The notes beneath the pieces are model-generated. The model made no database searches. It saw nothing but the letters and a program-made list of their open reading frames with translations, and was not told where the DNA came from. The position numbers were made by a program, and so were the translations under genes. Source: Deltaproteobacteria bacterium (GTDB taxonomy: Bacteria; Desulfobacterota; Desulfobaccia; Desulfobaccales; Desulfobaccaceae). From it: a stretch of DNA of 64,000 nt. Shown here piece by piece: positions 44,085 to 52,657 of the stretch (position 1 is the first letter of the stretch; the number at the start of each line of letters is the position of its first letter). The stretch lies in NCBI GenBank assembly GCA_019309545.1, contig JAFDGA010000001.1, positions 1-64,000 of the forward strand, given 5' to 3'.

Positions 44085-44537
44085 TTATCGGGCAGGCAAT
44101 ATTTTATTTATTTCCATCAGGTAGAGCCAGGCGGCCAGGGCCAACAGCAGTCCGTCTTCCAACATGGCCAGGAACCCGACCTGCCTCTCGGAAAACAATC
44201 CGCAGCCACAATCGATATTCAGACCCCGCAGCATGGTGACGGCCAGGACGATCATGAAAATTACCAGTACCGTCTGAATCAACAGCAGGCAACTGCGCGG
44301 TTTGATACCCAGGAGCAGCAGGGCACCGCTGACCATTTCCACCCAGGGTACGATGGCGACGGTCAGGCCGACCAAGGGGTGAGGCAGGAGTTGGTAGGCC
44401 ATTACGGTTTCGGTAAACTGGTAAGGGTAAGAATATTTTTGCAATCCGGCATAGACAAAAACGCTCCCCAGGGCCAGTCGCAGCAAGAAGGTTAGGAAGC
44501 GTTTAGTACCCGATGTCAACCGGGTACCCGGCCTCAT
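44085..44537 (-). CDS. MauE/DoxX-type membrane protein
   Basis: Starting at ATG 44537 (MRPGTRLTSGTKRFLTF) gives 150 residues with four membrane helices: LTFLLRLALGSVFVYAGLQK, VGLTVAIVPWVEMVSGALLLL, LLLIQTVLVIFMIVLAVTML and FLAMLEDGLLLALAAWLY. The AGLQKYSYP motif after helix 1 and the NIDCGCGLF Cys pair before helix 4 are typical of the MauE branch of DoxX-like proteins, which handle disulfide or redox chemistry at the membrane. A TTG at 44519 is an alternative start. It overlaps the end of the rhodanese gene, so the two are coupled. Confidence 0.78.
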   Translation of the reverse strand: MRPGTRLTSGTKRFLTFLLRLALGSVFVYAGLQKYSYPYQFTETVMAYQLLPHPLVGLTVAIVPWVEMVSGALLLLGIKPRSCLLLIQTVLVIFMIVLAVTMLRGLNIDCGCGLFSERQVGFLAMLEDGLLLALAAWLYLMEINKILPAR

Positions 44538-45009
44538 CCCAGGCACGAAATCCCTCCAAGAATGCCATAACGTTAATAAAGCCTCGGGCCTGGAGAACCT
44601 CCGCCACTTCCAGACTGGCATCGCAGTTTTTCTGCCCACAATATACCACGATCTGACGCTGCCGGTCGATACCTGCTAAGGTATCGACACCCTGGTGGTT
44701 CAGACGGTCGGCGGTCAGGTTGACGGCTCCGGCGATGTGCAGTTCATTAAATTCGGGCTCTGGGCGAGCATCGATGAACACCGTGTCCCCTTGGCGGTAC
44801 AGGGCGTAGGCCTGCTCCAGGTTGACGGTTTTAATCTCTGGGAATTCTGACTGCCGATACTGCTCCCGCCAGTGCTCCAACCGAGCCGCCAGATCGCCCT
44901 GGAATCCATGACGCACCAGTGACCAGTGGGCCATGAGGCCCAACGCCGCGGCTACCAAGAATATAAATATTCCCCAGGTCAAATCCTGGGCCAGCAATCG
45001 ACGCCACAA
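44503..45009 (-). CDS. Membrane-anchored rhodanese-like protein
   Basis: The 168-aa protein begins with a membrane helix (LTWGIFIFLVAAALGLMAHW). A rhodanese domain (about residues 58-165) follows: VFIDARPEPEFNELHIAGAVNL, the active-site loop VVYCGQKNCDAS with catalytic Cys, and GFRAWDEAGYP. The domain would carry persulfide sulfur; it probably faces the periplasm. The TTG start is 2 nt after the stop of the preceding gene, and its 3' end overlaps the MauE/DoxX gene. The three-gene unit suggests membrane thiol or sulfane-sulfur chemistry (inference). Confidence 0.82.
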   Translation of the reverse strand: MWRRLLAQDLTWGIFIFLVAAALGLMAHWSLVRHGFQGDLAARLEHWREQYRQSEFPEIKTVNLEQAYALYRQGDTVFIDARPEPEFNELHIAGAVNLTADRLNHQGVDTLAGIDRQRQIVVYCGQKNCDASLEVAEVLQARGFINVMAFLEGFRAWDEAGYPVDIGY

Positions 45010-45011
45010 AG

Positions 45012-45455
45012 TCAGTTACTACCCAAACCAGATTCTGGGTTAGAATCCCTTGGGTTGCCAATCTGATCAGGGCTGGCCTCGCTGGCGGCATAGAATTTTT
45101 TGCCCTGAAAATAGAAGCGCAGGGGGATAAAACCCTCGGCTTCCCGAGGCCAACCGCCTTCCTTGCTATGCCGGAAGTAACGCCATACCCGGCCGTCTTT
45201 GAGATCGGCCAAGAAGGTCTGGTTGTTCCCCGAGATCAGCAGGAAACGATGACTCTGAGCCATGGAGGGAGCACCTTGAATCTCGGCTCCGCTGCCTTTC
45301 AGCGCCTGAATACTAAATTCTTTGTTTTTTAAGGCTGCTTCTATCTGATTGGCCACCTTTTGATCAAGAAAAGGGCTATACAGCCAAAAAACCGTGGTGC
45401 CTACAATGCCCAACAGTATGGCCAAAAAAAATGTCCATCCTGTGCTTTTTGCCAC
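45012..45455 (-). CDS. Membrane-anchored hypothetical protein
   Basis: The 147-aa product starts at GTG behind AAGGGGG. It has an N-terminal helix (WTFFLAILLGIVGTTVFWLY) followed by a soluble domain with a beta pattern (HRFLLISGNNQTFLADLKDGRVWRY) reminiscent of small propeller or sensor strands, then FIPLRFYFQGKKFY and a polar tail. No Cys is present and I do not recognise the family. It is the first gene of the rhodanese-MauE unit and probably lies on the outer face of the membrane. Confidence 0.6.
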   Translation of the reverse strand: MAKSTGWTFFLAILLGIVGTTVFWLYSPFLDQKVANQIEAALKNKEFSIQALKGSGAEIQGAPSMAQSHRFLLISGNNQTFLADLKDGRVWRYFRHSKEGGWPREAEGFIPLRFYFQGKKFYAASEASPDQIGNPRDSNPESGLGSN

Positions 45456-45606
45456 GATACCCCCTTTTCCAGTTCAGGGGCCTGAACTGGATGACATTAA
45501 ATATTTCACTTTACAATTTTACTTTCTGAGGATAATCAATCCAAGGAACTTAATGAAAAAGTAGATGATCAGCAGTCAATTTATAATAAAAATCAAAGAG
45601 GCCCTT

Positions 45607-46227
45607 ATGCATCCTGAGCGCAACCGGCCCGTTTCGGCCCTGGCCTTTGATTTAGGTAATGTCTTGGTTCGGGTCGACCAGATGAAACTGGCCGGCTGGT
45701 TAGCCCCACACACCCAAGCCGCCCCAGAGGAGATATTAGCCCTGACTTTTGCCAGTTCCCTCAAAGCCGATTATGATTGCGGTCGTTTATCCTCCCAGGT
45801 ATTCTATCAGCAGCTAATGGACCGCTTAAATTGTTTACTGCCCTATGAGCAATTCTGCCAGTATTGGACCGGCATTTTTTCCCCCTGGGAGGGCATGCAG
45901 ACGGTAGTGGCCCGGCTACAAGAACGGTATCCTTTATTTATCGTTTCTAATACTGATCCTCTCCACTTTGAGTATGTCTTAGCCAATTTTCCGGTGCTAC
46001 GCCATTTCAGCCGCTTTATTCTTTCTTATCAACTGGGTAGCCAGAAGCCGGAGCCAGGTATTTACCAGGCCCTGATTGCAGCTTTGGAAACCTCCCCGGA
46101 GCAGTGCCTGTTCATCGACGACCAGCTCCCCAATGTCGAGGCGGCCCGACAGCATGGCCTCCAGGCCTGGCAGTTTTTTTCCGCTGCCGATCTGATTGAT
46201 CGTCTTTCCAATCATGGACTGTGGTAG
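45607..46227 (+). CDS. HAD-superfamily hydrolase (YihX-like)
   Basis: ATG 45607 is preferred because GAGG lies 5 nt upstream; a longer frame from 45565 has no ribosome site. The 206-aa protein has the HAD motifs ALAFDLGNVLVRVD (nucleophile Asp), FIVSNTDPLHFEY (motif II), GSQKPEPGIYQ (Lys of motif III) and CLFIDDQLPNVEAARQHGL (motif IV). The DLGNVLV form is that of the YihX group of sugar-phosphate phosphatases. The substrate is not predictable. It stands alone, convergent with the TolC-family gene. Confidence 0.85.
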   Translation: MHPERNRPVSALAFDLGNVLVRVDQMKLAGWLAPHTQAAPEEILALTFASSLKADYDCGRLSSQVFYQQLMDRLNCLLPYEQFCQYWTGIFSPWEGMQTVVARLQERYPLFIVSNTDPLHFEYVLANFPVLRHFSRFILSYQLGSQKPEPGIYQALIAALETSPEQCLFIDDQLPNVEAARQHGLQAWQFFSAADLIDRLSNHGLW

Positions 46228-46273
46228 GCTGCTGCTCTATTTTACCAATTACACCAGGGATACCAGTCATTAT

Positions 46274-47617
46274 CTAGTAGGGGGTACCAGTTGCCTTTTC
46301 TAACTGGGCCATTGCCACCTTATGGTCATAAAGGCTGCGGATGTGTTTCAATTCAGAATCATAAAATTGGACCTGGGCATCAGTCACTTCAATAATAGAA
46401 CCAACCCCGGCCTGGTAACGTCCCCGGGCCAGCCTCAGGTTTTCTCTGGCGGCCTCCAGGGCCTTGGCCGTGGCCCGGATTTTTTCTGCTGCAGCTATTA
46501 GGTCCAGGTAACTCTGCTCGACTTCCTTGGTGATATCCTGCCGGATCACCTGTTCCTTGGCTTCCACCGACTGCAGTGTTGACCTGGCCCGACGAACATC
46601 GTTTACAGTTGACAAGCCCTCGAATAAGGGGAAGGTAACCCCCACCCCGATGGTCCAGCCCTCTCGCAATGGGTAATCGCTGCCTCGCCAGCTATGGGTT
46701 CCGGCAGCGCTGAGGGTAGGAAAATATCCGGACCGGGCGATCTGGACCGCAGCTTTGGATGATTCTTGCTGGGAAAGATTTTTCAGGAGTTCCGGACGCC
46801 TTTGGAAGGCTAACTTTTTGGCCTCCTTCAGGCTAATGGGAATAGGTTGAACATCCAGGATATCTTTTAGATCGCTGTAGGGCCAGGTCTCGAGTCCTAA
46901 AGCGTTCATCAATTCCACTTTGGAGAGCTTGAAGGTGTTTTTGGCCTGGATCAGGGCCGACTCGGCATCGTAAAGGTTGGCTTCGGCTTTGGCCACGTCG
47001 ATTTTGGCCCTGATGCCCACTTTATAAAAGCCCTGGGCCTGCCGTACCAGTTCCTGATTAAGCACAACGTTTTTTTGGCTCACCTCGGCGGCCCGTTTGG
47101 CGGCTAAGTAGCCAAAATAAGCGGTCTTGGCCTTGAGCACTACCTGTTGCCGGGTATTGGCGTAGTCCTGATTGGAGGCCTGATAATTGGCCTGGGATTC
47201 GGCCACCTGACCGGATGTTTTACCAAAATCGTAAAGCAACTGGTTCAGGGTAAAGCGATGCGAAAAATAATCTCCCGGGCCTCCCCCTCTGGAGGGCAGA
47301 TAAAAAGAGCCGGCACCGGAAGGGCTGCTCAGAAAGGTGGTGTCGAAATCAGTAGTTCTACCCCCATACAACGTCCCATAGTCGTATCCCGAAGTATATT
47401 TGAGCTGAGGAAAATAATTGGCCCGCGCAATGCCGATCTGGGCCTTGGCGGCCTGGGCCTTTTCCCGGAATTCGATGATCGACGGGTGGTTTTTTAACGC
47501 TACCTCAATGGCCTGTTTTAAAGTCAGCATTTCGTCCGATTGCCGGGGCTGGGGCCAACCTGGAGTACAACTCCCCAACCATAGCCAGACAGTGAATCCA
47601 ATAATTAACAGCCTCAC
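46274..47617 (-). CDS. TolC-family outer-membrane efflux protein
   Basis: The 447-aa protein has a signal or lipoprotein-like leader (LLIIGFTVWLWLGSC) and two outer-membrane-efflux repeats of about 200 residues, each a long coiled-coil helical hairpin: LTLKQAIEVALKNHPSI near the start, TRQQVVLKAKTAYFGYL, AEANLYDAESALIQAKNTF, SIIEVTDAQVQFYDSE near the end. It forms the outer-membrane channel of a tripartite exporter. Upstream on the same strand are only wrecked remnants of an HlyD adaptor and ABC subunits, so its original inner-membrane partner is gone. The start is GTG with a weak site. Confidence 0.87.
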   Translation of the reverse strand: MRLLIIGFTVWLWLGSCTPGWPQPRQSDEMLTLKQAIEVALKNHPSIIEFREKAQAAKAQIGIARANYFPQLKYTSGYDYGTLYGGRTTDFDTTFLSSPSGAGSFYLPSRGGGPGDYFSHRFTLNQLLYDFGKTSGQVAESQANYQASNQDYANTRQQVVLKAKTAYFGYLAAKRAAEVSQKNVVLNQELVRQAQGFYKVGIRAKIDVAKAEANLYDAESALIQAKNTFKLSKVELMNALGLETWPYSDLKDILDVQPIPISLKEAKKLAFQRRPELLKNLSQQESSKAAVQIARSGYFPTLSAAGTHSWRGSDYPLREGWTIGVGVTFPLFEGLSTVNDVRRARSTLQSVEAKEQVIRQDITKEVEQSYLDLIAAAEKIRATAKALEAARENLRLARGRYQAGVGSIIEVTDAQVQFYDSELKHIRSLYDHKVAMAQLEKATGTPY

Positions 47618-47767
47618 GCTTCCCTCGCCGACAAGCTGAAAATTTTAGGAAAACACTTGATTAAGATACTTGGTTAGAAAGGATAGTCAAGCTTTTTCTG
47701 AGGATTAGCGGGTATTCCGGTTTCTCTCTAAGCCTGCCTGGTTATGCCCCTGGAATGCAATGAACGG

Positions 47768-48782
47768 TTAATCCAGGGTCTGACGGTAAAGCTTCAGCCC
47801 CACTGCCAGGGTGCCGATCAAAAACAGGGCAATGGGCCAGATGTGGGGCCAAGCCTCACTCAGCCCATTGCCTTTGAGCAGAATGCCCCGCACCAACCGG
47901 AGGTAATGAGTCAGAGGTAAGATTTCACCAAGCCATTGCGCCCACCTAGGCATGCCCCGGAAAGGGAACATGAAACCAGAAATCAGAACAGATCCCCAAA
48001 GGCAATATAGGCCAGCCGGTGACATCTTTGGGCTTCATCCATGTAATGGGTGCTGATCAGAGCGGTGATGCCTTGGGAGGACAAGTTGTGTGTCTCATCC
48101 CAAAAATCCCGGCGGGCCCCGGGATCTATCGCGGCAGTAGGTTCGTCTAGCAACAACAGCTTAGGTTCATGCAAGATGCAACTTGCCAATGCCAAACGTT
48201 GTTTCCAGCCGCCGGCGGCCCGCATCAGGAAGCAGCAACCCGCAGAGCATGCGAACGTCGATCACCAGTTCCGTTTCAGTCAGGCAATGCTCTGGTTTAA
48301 CCAGCGATACATCCACCGGTTGCCCGGGGTGAAAGCGAGTGGCAACCTCGGGTTCGGGTCGGGCCTCGATCAGAAAGACCAGTTTAGCCCGGCTCTGGCT
48401 GGAATAAATCACCGGCGGGGCCCCACTCACCCTGATAATATAATGGTCAAAAACCAGTCCGGCCTGGGGAGCCGTCTGGATTTTTTAATCCAGGTTCCAC
48501 TGCAGTTGGGCCAATCTGGCCCGGGCTGCCTTGACCTCAGCCTGTGTTGCTTTGACAGCGTCGCTCCGGCCACCAAGATGGCCGGTTTTTAGGTCGGCCT
48601 CTACTTCCTTAACCTGAGCACGGTCTCTTTCTTATTGGCTGCACGCCTTGTCCAGGCTTTCCTTAGCAATGGTGCGTCTCTGATAAAGCTTTTGCCGCCC
48701 TCAGGGCCAAGTTAAACCAAGCCGCCAGCCCAATTAATACCATCACTAGCAAAAATATCCAGGAAAGACAATATCTTGCCAT
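47768..48782 (-). pseudogene. Remnants of an HlyD-ABC ATPase-ABC2 permease exporter
   Basis: Three gene pieces follow each other on the minus strand. From 48782 to about 48260 lies an HlyD/YbhG-like adaptor: a membrane helix after MARYCLSWIFLL, then AQVKEVEADLKTGHLGG, ATQAEVKAARARLAQLQWNLD with internal stops, and FHPGQPVDVSLVKPEHC. About 48255-47985 is an ABC ATPase with [12 protein letters not shown] joined over a gap to [10 protein letters not shown] and [13 protein letters not shown]; Walker A is missing. About 47990-47768 is the last 80 residues of an ABC-2 permease (FMFPFRGMPRWAQWL, LTHYLRLVRGILLKG). Multiple deletions and stops make this non-functional. Confidence 0.8.
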
Positions 48783-48802
48783 TTGCTCAGGGTGGGCCGC
48801 CC

Positions 48803-50200
48803 TCAATCCCGGATCGACTCCAGGGCAACCGCCAATCGCTGTAGCACCTCCTCCTTGCCCAGAATATCCATGATCTCAAAGAGTCCGGGGCTGGCGGTTT
48901 TGCCGGTTAAGGCCACCCGCACCGCCTGGGCTAGAGCCACCATCTTGAGGCCGGAGCGCTTTTGCACCTCAGTAAAGATCCGATTGAGGTCTTCTTCCCG
49001 CAATTCAGGCAGGGTCGCCAGTCGGGTCCGGATCTCGGCCAGAACCGGCCGGATTGTCGGGGTGAGGAATTTCTGGGCCGCTTTTTCCTCATAGGGCCGG
49101 GGATCCCGAAAATAGAACCGTGCCATTTCGGCCATTTCCACCAGGGTGTGGGCCCGGGGCTTCAAGGTCGCCACCACCCGGGTCAGATAATTTACATCAT
49201 TAGTTAGTATACCCTGCTGAGCCAGGAAATTTCTCAATGACCGGGCCAGTTTGTCATCCGCGGTTTCCCGGATATAATGGCCGTTGAGCCACAGAAGTTT
49301 GTCGGCGTTGAAGATTCCGGCGGATTTGCTGACCTGATCCAGGGAAAAGTAGTTGATCAACTCCTCTCGGGAAAAGATTTCCTGATCGCCATGCGACCAG
49401 CCCAAACGGGCCAGATAATTGACCAGGGCCTGGGGCAAAAAACCCATGTCCCGGTAAGCCAGCACCGACAAGGCGCCATGGCGCTTGGAGAGTTTGGCCT
49501 TGTCCGGCCCCAAAATCATCGGGATGTGGGCAAATTGGGGGCAAGCCGCGCCCAGGGCCTGATAGAGGAGTATCTGCCGGGGAGTGTTGGGAATGTGGTC
49601 ATCCCCCCGGATAACATGGGTTATCTCCATGGTGAGATCATCGACCACCACCGCAAAATTGTAAGTCGGAATGCCATCGGCCCGAAGCAGAACCAGATCA
49701 TCAAGCTCCTGATTATCAAAGGCGATGGGGCCTTTAGTCAGATCGTGCCAATGGGTGCTGCCTGTCTGGGGAGAGCGGAAGCGGACCGCAGTATTGGCGC
49801 TCGGCCCCAGGTTCCGATTACGACAGTGGCCATCATAGCGGGGATTCTCGCCCCGGGCCAAGGCGGCCCGACGTTTTTCCTCCAACCGCTCGGGTGGACA
49901 GTCACAGTAATATGCAGCCCCCGCAGCTAATAAGCGTTTGACGAAATCGTGATAGAGCTCGAGACGGGAGGATTGGTAATAGGGGCCTTCATCCCAGTCC
50001 AGACCCAGCCATAGCAGGCTTTCCAGGATGTCTTCTTCATAACGCGCTTCGGAGCGGGCCACATCGGTATCTTCGATACGCAGCACGAAGACTCCCTGGT
50101 GGTGCCGGGCAAAGAGCCAGTTAAACAGGGCGGTGCGCGCCCCGCCCAAATGAAAGTAGCCGGTGGGACTGGGAGAAAAACGGGTTCGAATGAGGGCCAT
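48803..50200 (-). CDS. gltX: Glutamyl-tRNA synthetase
   Basis: The 465-aa class I synthetase has RFSPSPTGYFHLGGARTALF (HIGH-type motif, residues 7-26), a YYCDCPPERL loop, GRDDHIPNT-like RGDDHIPNTPRQ, and KLSKRHGALSV (KMSKS-type motif near residue 245). The C-terminal anticodon-binding helical domain is complete. It charges tRNA-Glu for translation and tetrapyrrole synthesis. It is followed 20 bp later by the decayed exporter genes. Confidence 0.96.
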   Translation of the reverse strand: MALIRTRFSPSPTGYFHLGGARTALFNWLFARHHQGVFVLRIEDTDVARSEARYEEDILESLLWLGLDWDEGPYYQSSRLELYHDFVKRLLAAGAAYYCDCPPERLEEKRRAALARGENPRYDGHCRNRNLGPSANTAVRFRSPQTGSTHWHDLTKGPIAFDNQELDDLVLLRADGIPTYNFAVVVDDLTMEITHVIRGDDHIPNTPRQILLYQALGAACPQFAHIPMILGPDKAKLSKRHGALSVLAYRDMGFLPQALVNYLARLGWSHGDQEIFSREELINYFSLDQVSKSAGIFNADKLLWLNGHYIRETADDKLARSLRNFLAQQGILTNDVNYLTRVVATLKPRAHTLVEMAEMARFYFRDPRPYEEKAAQKFLTPTIRPVLAEIRTRLATLPELREEDLNRIFTEVQKRSGLKMVALAQAVRVALTGKTASPGLFEIMDILGKEEVLQRLAVALESIRD

Positions 50201-50387
50201 ATTGCTGAACTCCCTGAACAGGCAAAAATTGCATGGCCTATTTATATCATAACGCGTCGAGGGTAAACAAATAATACGATGATCTCTTAAACTCTGCCCT
50301 GAGAGAGGTTTAGGTAGGGGACCCGCAGATCAGCCTGAGCTGTTTGCCTTCCATTGCTCTTATTAATTCCAAATGATGGAAAGTGAT

Positions 50388-50402
50388 ATTTCAAATTGAA
50401 AT
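50388..50402. promoter_or_regulatory. Palindrome upstream of the activator promoter
   Basis: ATTTCAA-A-TTGAAAT is a perfect 15-bp palindrome with a single central base, ending 6 bp before the -35 hexamer of the activator gene promoter. Its place suits an operator, possibly for autoregulation; this is inference. Confidence 0.35.
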
Positions 50403-50408
50403 AAACCA

Positions 50409-50437
50409 TTGACCTTAACTTTTGGTTCAAATAAAAT
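50409..50437 (+). promoter_or_regulatory. Predicted sigma70-type promoter of the PAS-sigma54 activator gene
   Basis: TTGACC (50409-50414) and TAAAAT (50432-50437), each 5 of 6 consensus, are separated by exactly 17 bp. The leader to the ATG at 50498 is about 55 nt and contains GAGGAGA. Confidence 0.65.
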
Positions 50438-50497
50438 AGATGACAGAAACAGTCTCCAGTTTATCGAAAACTATCAGGATTTTTAGAGGAGAAGACT

Positions 50498-51868
50498 ATG
50501 GCGGCTCGCCGTTCCCCATCCCCCCAGATCACTGAATTGATTTTGGACAGCCTAGCGGAAGGGGTATTTACGGTGGACAAGGATTTTACCATTTTGAGTT
50601 TCAATGCCGCGGCTGAGGAGATCACCGGCATCTCCCGGCAGGACGCCCTGGGCCAGAAATGCTATGAGGTGTTGCGGGCCAATATCTGTCAGCAGCGCTG
50701 TCCTTTGGAAGAGAGCATCGCCAGTGGCCGGGCCCGGTTAGAAGTAGATGTGGACATCCTGGACAGCCAGGGCCGCCGGGTACCCCTGAAAATCTGCACC
50801 ACGGTGTTAAAAAATCAAAACGGTCAGGTAATCGGTGGGGTGGAGACCTTCCGCGATCTGTCGGCCCTAGAGTCGCTGCGCAAAGAACTCACCAAGCAAT
50901 ATACCATTCAGGATATTCTGGCCAAAAGCCCGGCCATGCAAGATATTCTGGCCATTTTGCCCGATCTGGCCCCGAGCGACGCCACCGTGCTCTTGGAAGG
51001 GGAATCCGGCACCGGCAAAAATTTGGTCTCCCGGGCTTTGCATGAGTTGAGCCACCGCCAGACTGGGCCGTATGTGGTGGTCAACTGTAGCGCCCTGCCC
51101 GATCCCTTGCTGGAATCCGAGCTTTTCGGTTATGTCAAGGGGGCCTTCACCGATGCCAAACAGGACAAACCGGGACGCTTTGCCGCGGCCCAGGGCGGCA
51201 CCCTGTTGCTGGACGAAGTCGGAGAATTGTCGCCCGCCATGCAGGTCAAGCTGCTGCGGGTGCTGGACGACAAGGAATATGTCCCCTTGGGGAGCAATAC
51301 CCCTATCCGGGCCGATGTCCGGGTGATCGCCGCCACCAACAAGGTCTTGAAGGACGAGGTGCGCCAGGGGCGCTTTCGCCCCGACCTATATTATCGTCTC
51401 AATGTGGTGCGGCTGCGCCTACCTCCGCTCCGGCAACGGCGGGAGGATATCCCGCTGTTGGTTGACTTCTTCATTCGTAAACATCGCGCCTTGAAAGGCA
51501 AACGGCTGACCGGGGTGACTCCGGAGGTTTTGGAACGGTTGTTGCGCTATGAGTTTCCCGGTAATGTTCGCGAACTGGAAAACATCATTGAACATGGGGT
51601 GGTGCTGTGCCGGGGGGAACGCCTGGAACTGCGCGACCTCCCGGAGGAATTGAGGGAGCTTTCCAACCCCGCCACCGGGTTAGGGTCCACGGCTTCGACC
51701 CTGGCGGCCTCAGAGGCCCGACTCATTGCCGACACCCTGGCCCAATACCAGGGCCAGCGGGGGCGGACTGCCCAGGCGCTGGGCATTGCTCCTTCCACCC
51801 TGTGGAGAAAAATGCAAAAATACGGGTTGCTGGCCCCGGCTTCCAGTTCCCGTCACCGCAGTAAATAA
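50498..51868 (+). CDS. PAS-domain sigma54-dependent transcriptional activator
   Basis: The 456-aa regulator has an N-terminal PAS domain (about residues 10-125) with the motif NICQQRCPL. An AAA+ core (about 145-370) follows with Walker A GESGTGKN, the sigma54 loop GAFTDA (consensus GAFTGA), GGTLLLDEVGEL and RQRREDIP, then a C-terminal Fis-type helix-turn-helix (TAQALGIAPSTLWRKMQKYG). It has no receiver domain, so the PAS domain itself should sense the signal. ATG follows GAGGAGA. The neighbouring histidine kinase has the same PAS motif, and a sigma54 promoter lies about 100 bp downstream; both point to a local circuit. Confidence 0.92.
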   Translation: MAARRSPSPQITELILDSLAEGVFTVDKDFTILSFNAAAEEITGISRQDALGQKCYEVLRANICQQRCPLEESIASGRARLEVDVDILDSQGRRVPLKICTTVLKNQNGQVIGGVETFRDLSALESLRKELTKQYTIQDILAKSPAMQDILAILPDLAPSDATVLLEGESGTGKNLVSRALHELSHRQTGPYVVVNCSALPDPLLESELFGYVKGAFTDAKQDKPGRFAAAQGGTLLLDEVGELSPAMQVKLLRVLDDKEYVPLGSNTPIRADVRVIAATNKVLKDEVRQGRFRPDLYYRLNVVRLRLPPLRQRREDIPLLVDFFIRKHRALKGKRLTGVTPEVLERLLRYEFPGNVRELENIIEHGVVLCRGERLELRDLPEELRELSNPATGLGSTASTLAASEARLIADTLAQYQGQRGRTAQALGIAPSTLWRKMQKYGLLAPASSSRHRSK

Positions 51869-51899
51869 TTCATAATGAATTAAATTAATTCATTATGAA
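51869..51899. promoter_or_regulatory. AT-rich 31-bp palindrome, candidate activator-binding site
   Basis: Arms TTCATAATGAATT (51869-51881) and AATTCATTATGAA (51887-51899) are a perfect 13-bp inverted repeat with a 5-bp centre. It begins directly after the activator stop codon and lies around 115 bp upstream of the predicted sigma54 start. That is a usual distance for an enhancer. No U-run follows, so a terminator is less likely. Confidence 0.5.
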
Positions 51900-51971
51900 A
51901 TAATAATTTCTCGCCAGTAATTTTGAGACGATTATTATTAAATAATATGGCCTAGTTACAAACAGGTTTCT

Positions 51972-51988
51972 TTGGTCTTAAATTTGCA
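51972..51988 (+). promoter_or_regulatory. Predicted sigma54 (-24/-12) promoter
   Basis: TTGG at 51972-51975 and TTTGCA at 51983-51988 place GG and GC exactly 10 bp apart, as sigma54 needs. The predicted start near 51999 fits translation from GTG 52021 with GAGG in the leader, rather than from GTG 52003. Confidence 0.55.
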
Positions 51989-52020
51989 TTTCCTTAATAA
52001 ATGTGAGGCGTTTTTTAAAA

Positions 52021-52572
52021 GTGGCGATTCCGGTATTTCGCGGCCGGGTGGCACCAAGATTTGACCATGCCCGGGAGGGTTGGGTTTTTACCTTGTCACC
52101 GCGGGGCTATCATGATTTGCAGGTGCTTTATTGGGGAGCCGAAAGTGAGGCGGAACGGGTCCGACAACTGCGCCAGACAGGGGTTCGGGTATTAATCTGC
52201 GGAGCTATCGAAGACTGGCTCCTGGGCTATGTGCGGCACTGGGGTATGGTGGGCATACCTTGGGTGCAAGGCGAGGTCTATACCGTGTTACAAAAATTTT
52301 TGCAGGGCTGCTGGTGGGGGCAAGACCCCCGACTGGAGGCCTGGACAAGGAGGTTTACGATGCCCGATGGTAGAGGGAGGGGTCAGGGACCGGGTCCTAA
52401 AGGTGGTGGCGGTCCGGGGCGTGGTGGGGGCCGTGCCGGCGGCTTTGGTGCCGGCCCGGGAGGCTTTTGTATCTGCCCCGCCTGCGGCCAGAAGGTGCCG
52501 CATCAATTGGGAGTTCCTTGCTTTGAAGTCAAGTGCCCCCAGTGTGGCACTGCGATGACCCGGGAACGCTAG
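52021..52572 (+). CDS. NifX-like (dinitrogenase FeMo-cofactor family) protein with Gly-rich linker and zinc ribbon
   Basis: I use GTG 52021 (MAIPVFRGRVAPRFDHA) because homologues begin there and the sigma54 start leaves a proper leader; GTG 52003 would be nearly leaderless. The 183-aa product has a NifX/NafY-type domain (residues 1 to about 105; GRVAPRFDHAREGWVF, VRVLICGAIEDWLLGY). A low-complexity Gly/Arg/Pro linker of about 40 residues and a C-terminal zinc ribbon (CICPACGQ...CPQCGTAM) follow. The family binds Fe-S/metal clusters; no nitrogenase genes are near. It is the first gene after the sigma54 promoter. Confidence 0.82.
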   Translation: MAIPVFRGRVAPRFDHAREGWVFTLSPRGYHDLQVLYWGAESEAERVRQLRQTGVRVLICGAIEDWLLGYVRHWGMVGIPWVQGEVYTVLQKFLQGCWWGQDPRLEAWTRRFTMPDGRGRGQGPGPKGGGGPGRGGGRAGGFGAGPGGFCICPACGQKVPHQLGVPCFEVKCPQCGTAMTRER

Positions 52573-52657
52573 ATTGGTGGAAAGAGATTACTGGCAGATT
52601 TCAAAAATGGCTTTCGACCGTGAAGGTCTTAACATAAAAAAAACATGGAGGTAGGTT

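Noticed and set aside
50180-50195. GGTTCGAAT, a tRNA T-loop-like sequence; also seen near 61318
   Set aside because: Both lie inside solid coding sequence (gltX and the TPR gene), and no acceptor or anticodon stems can be formed around them.
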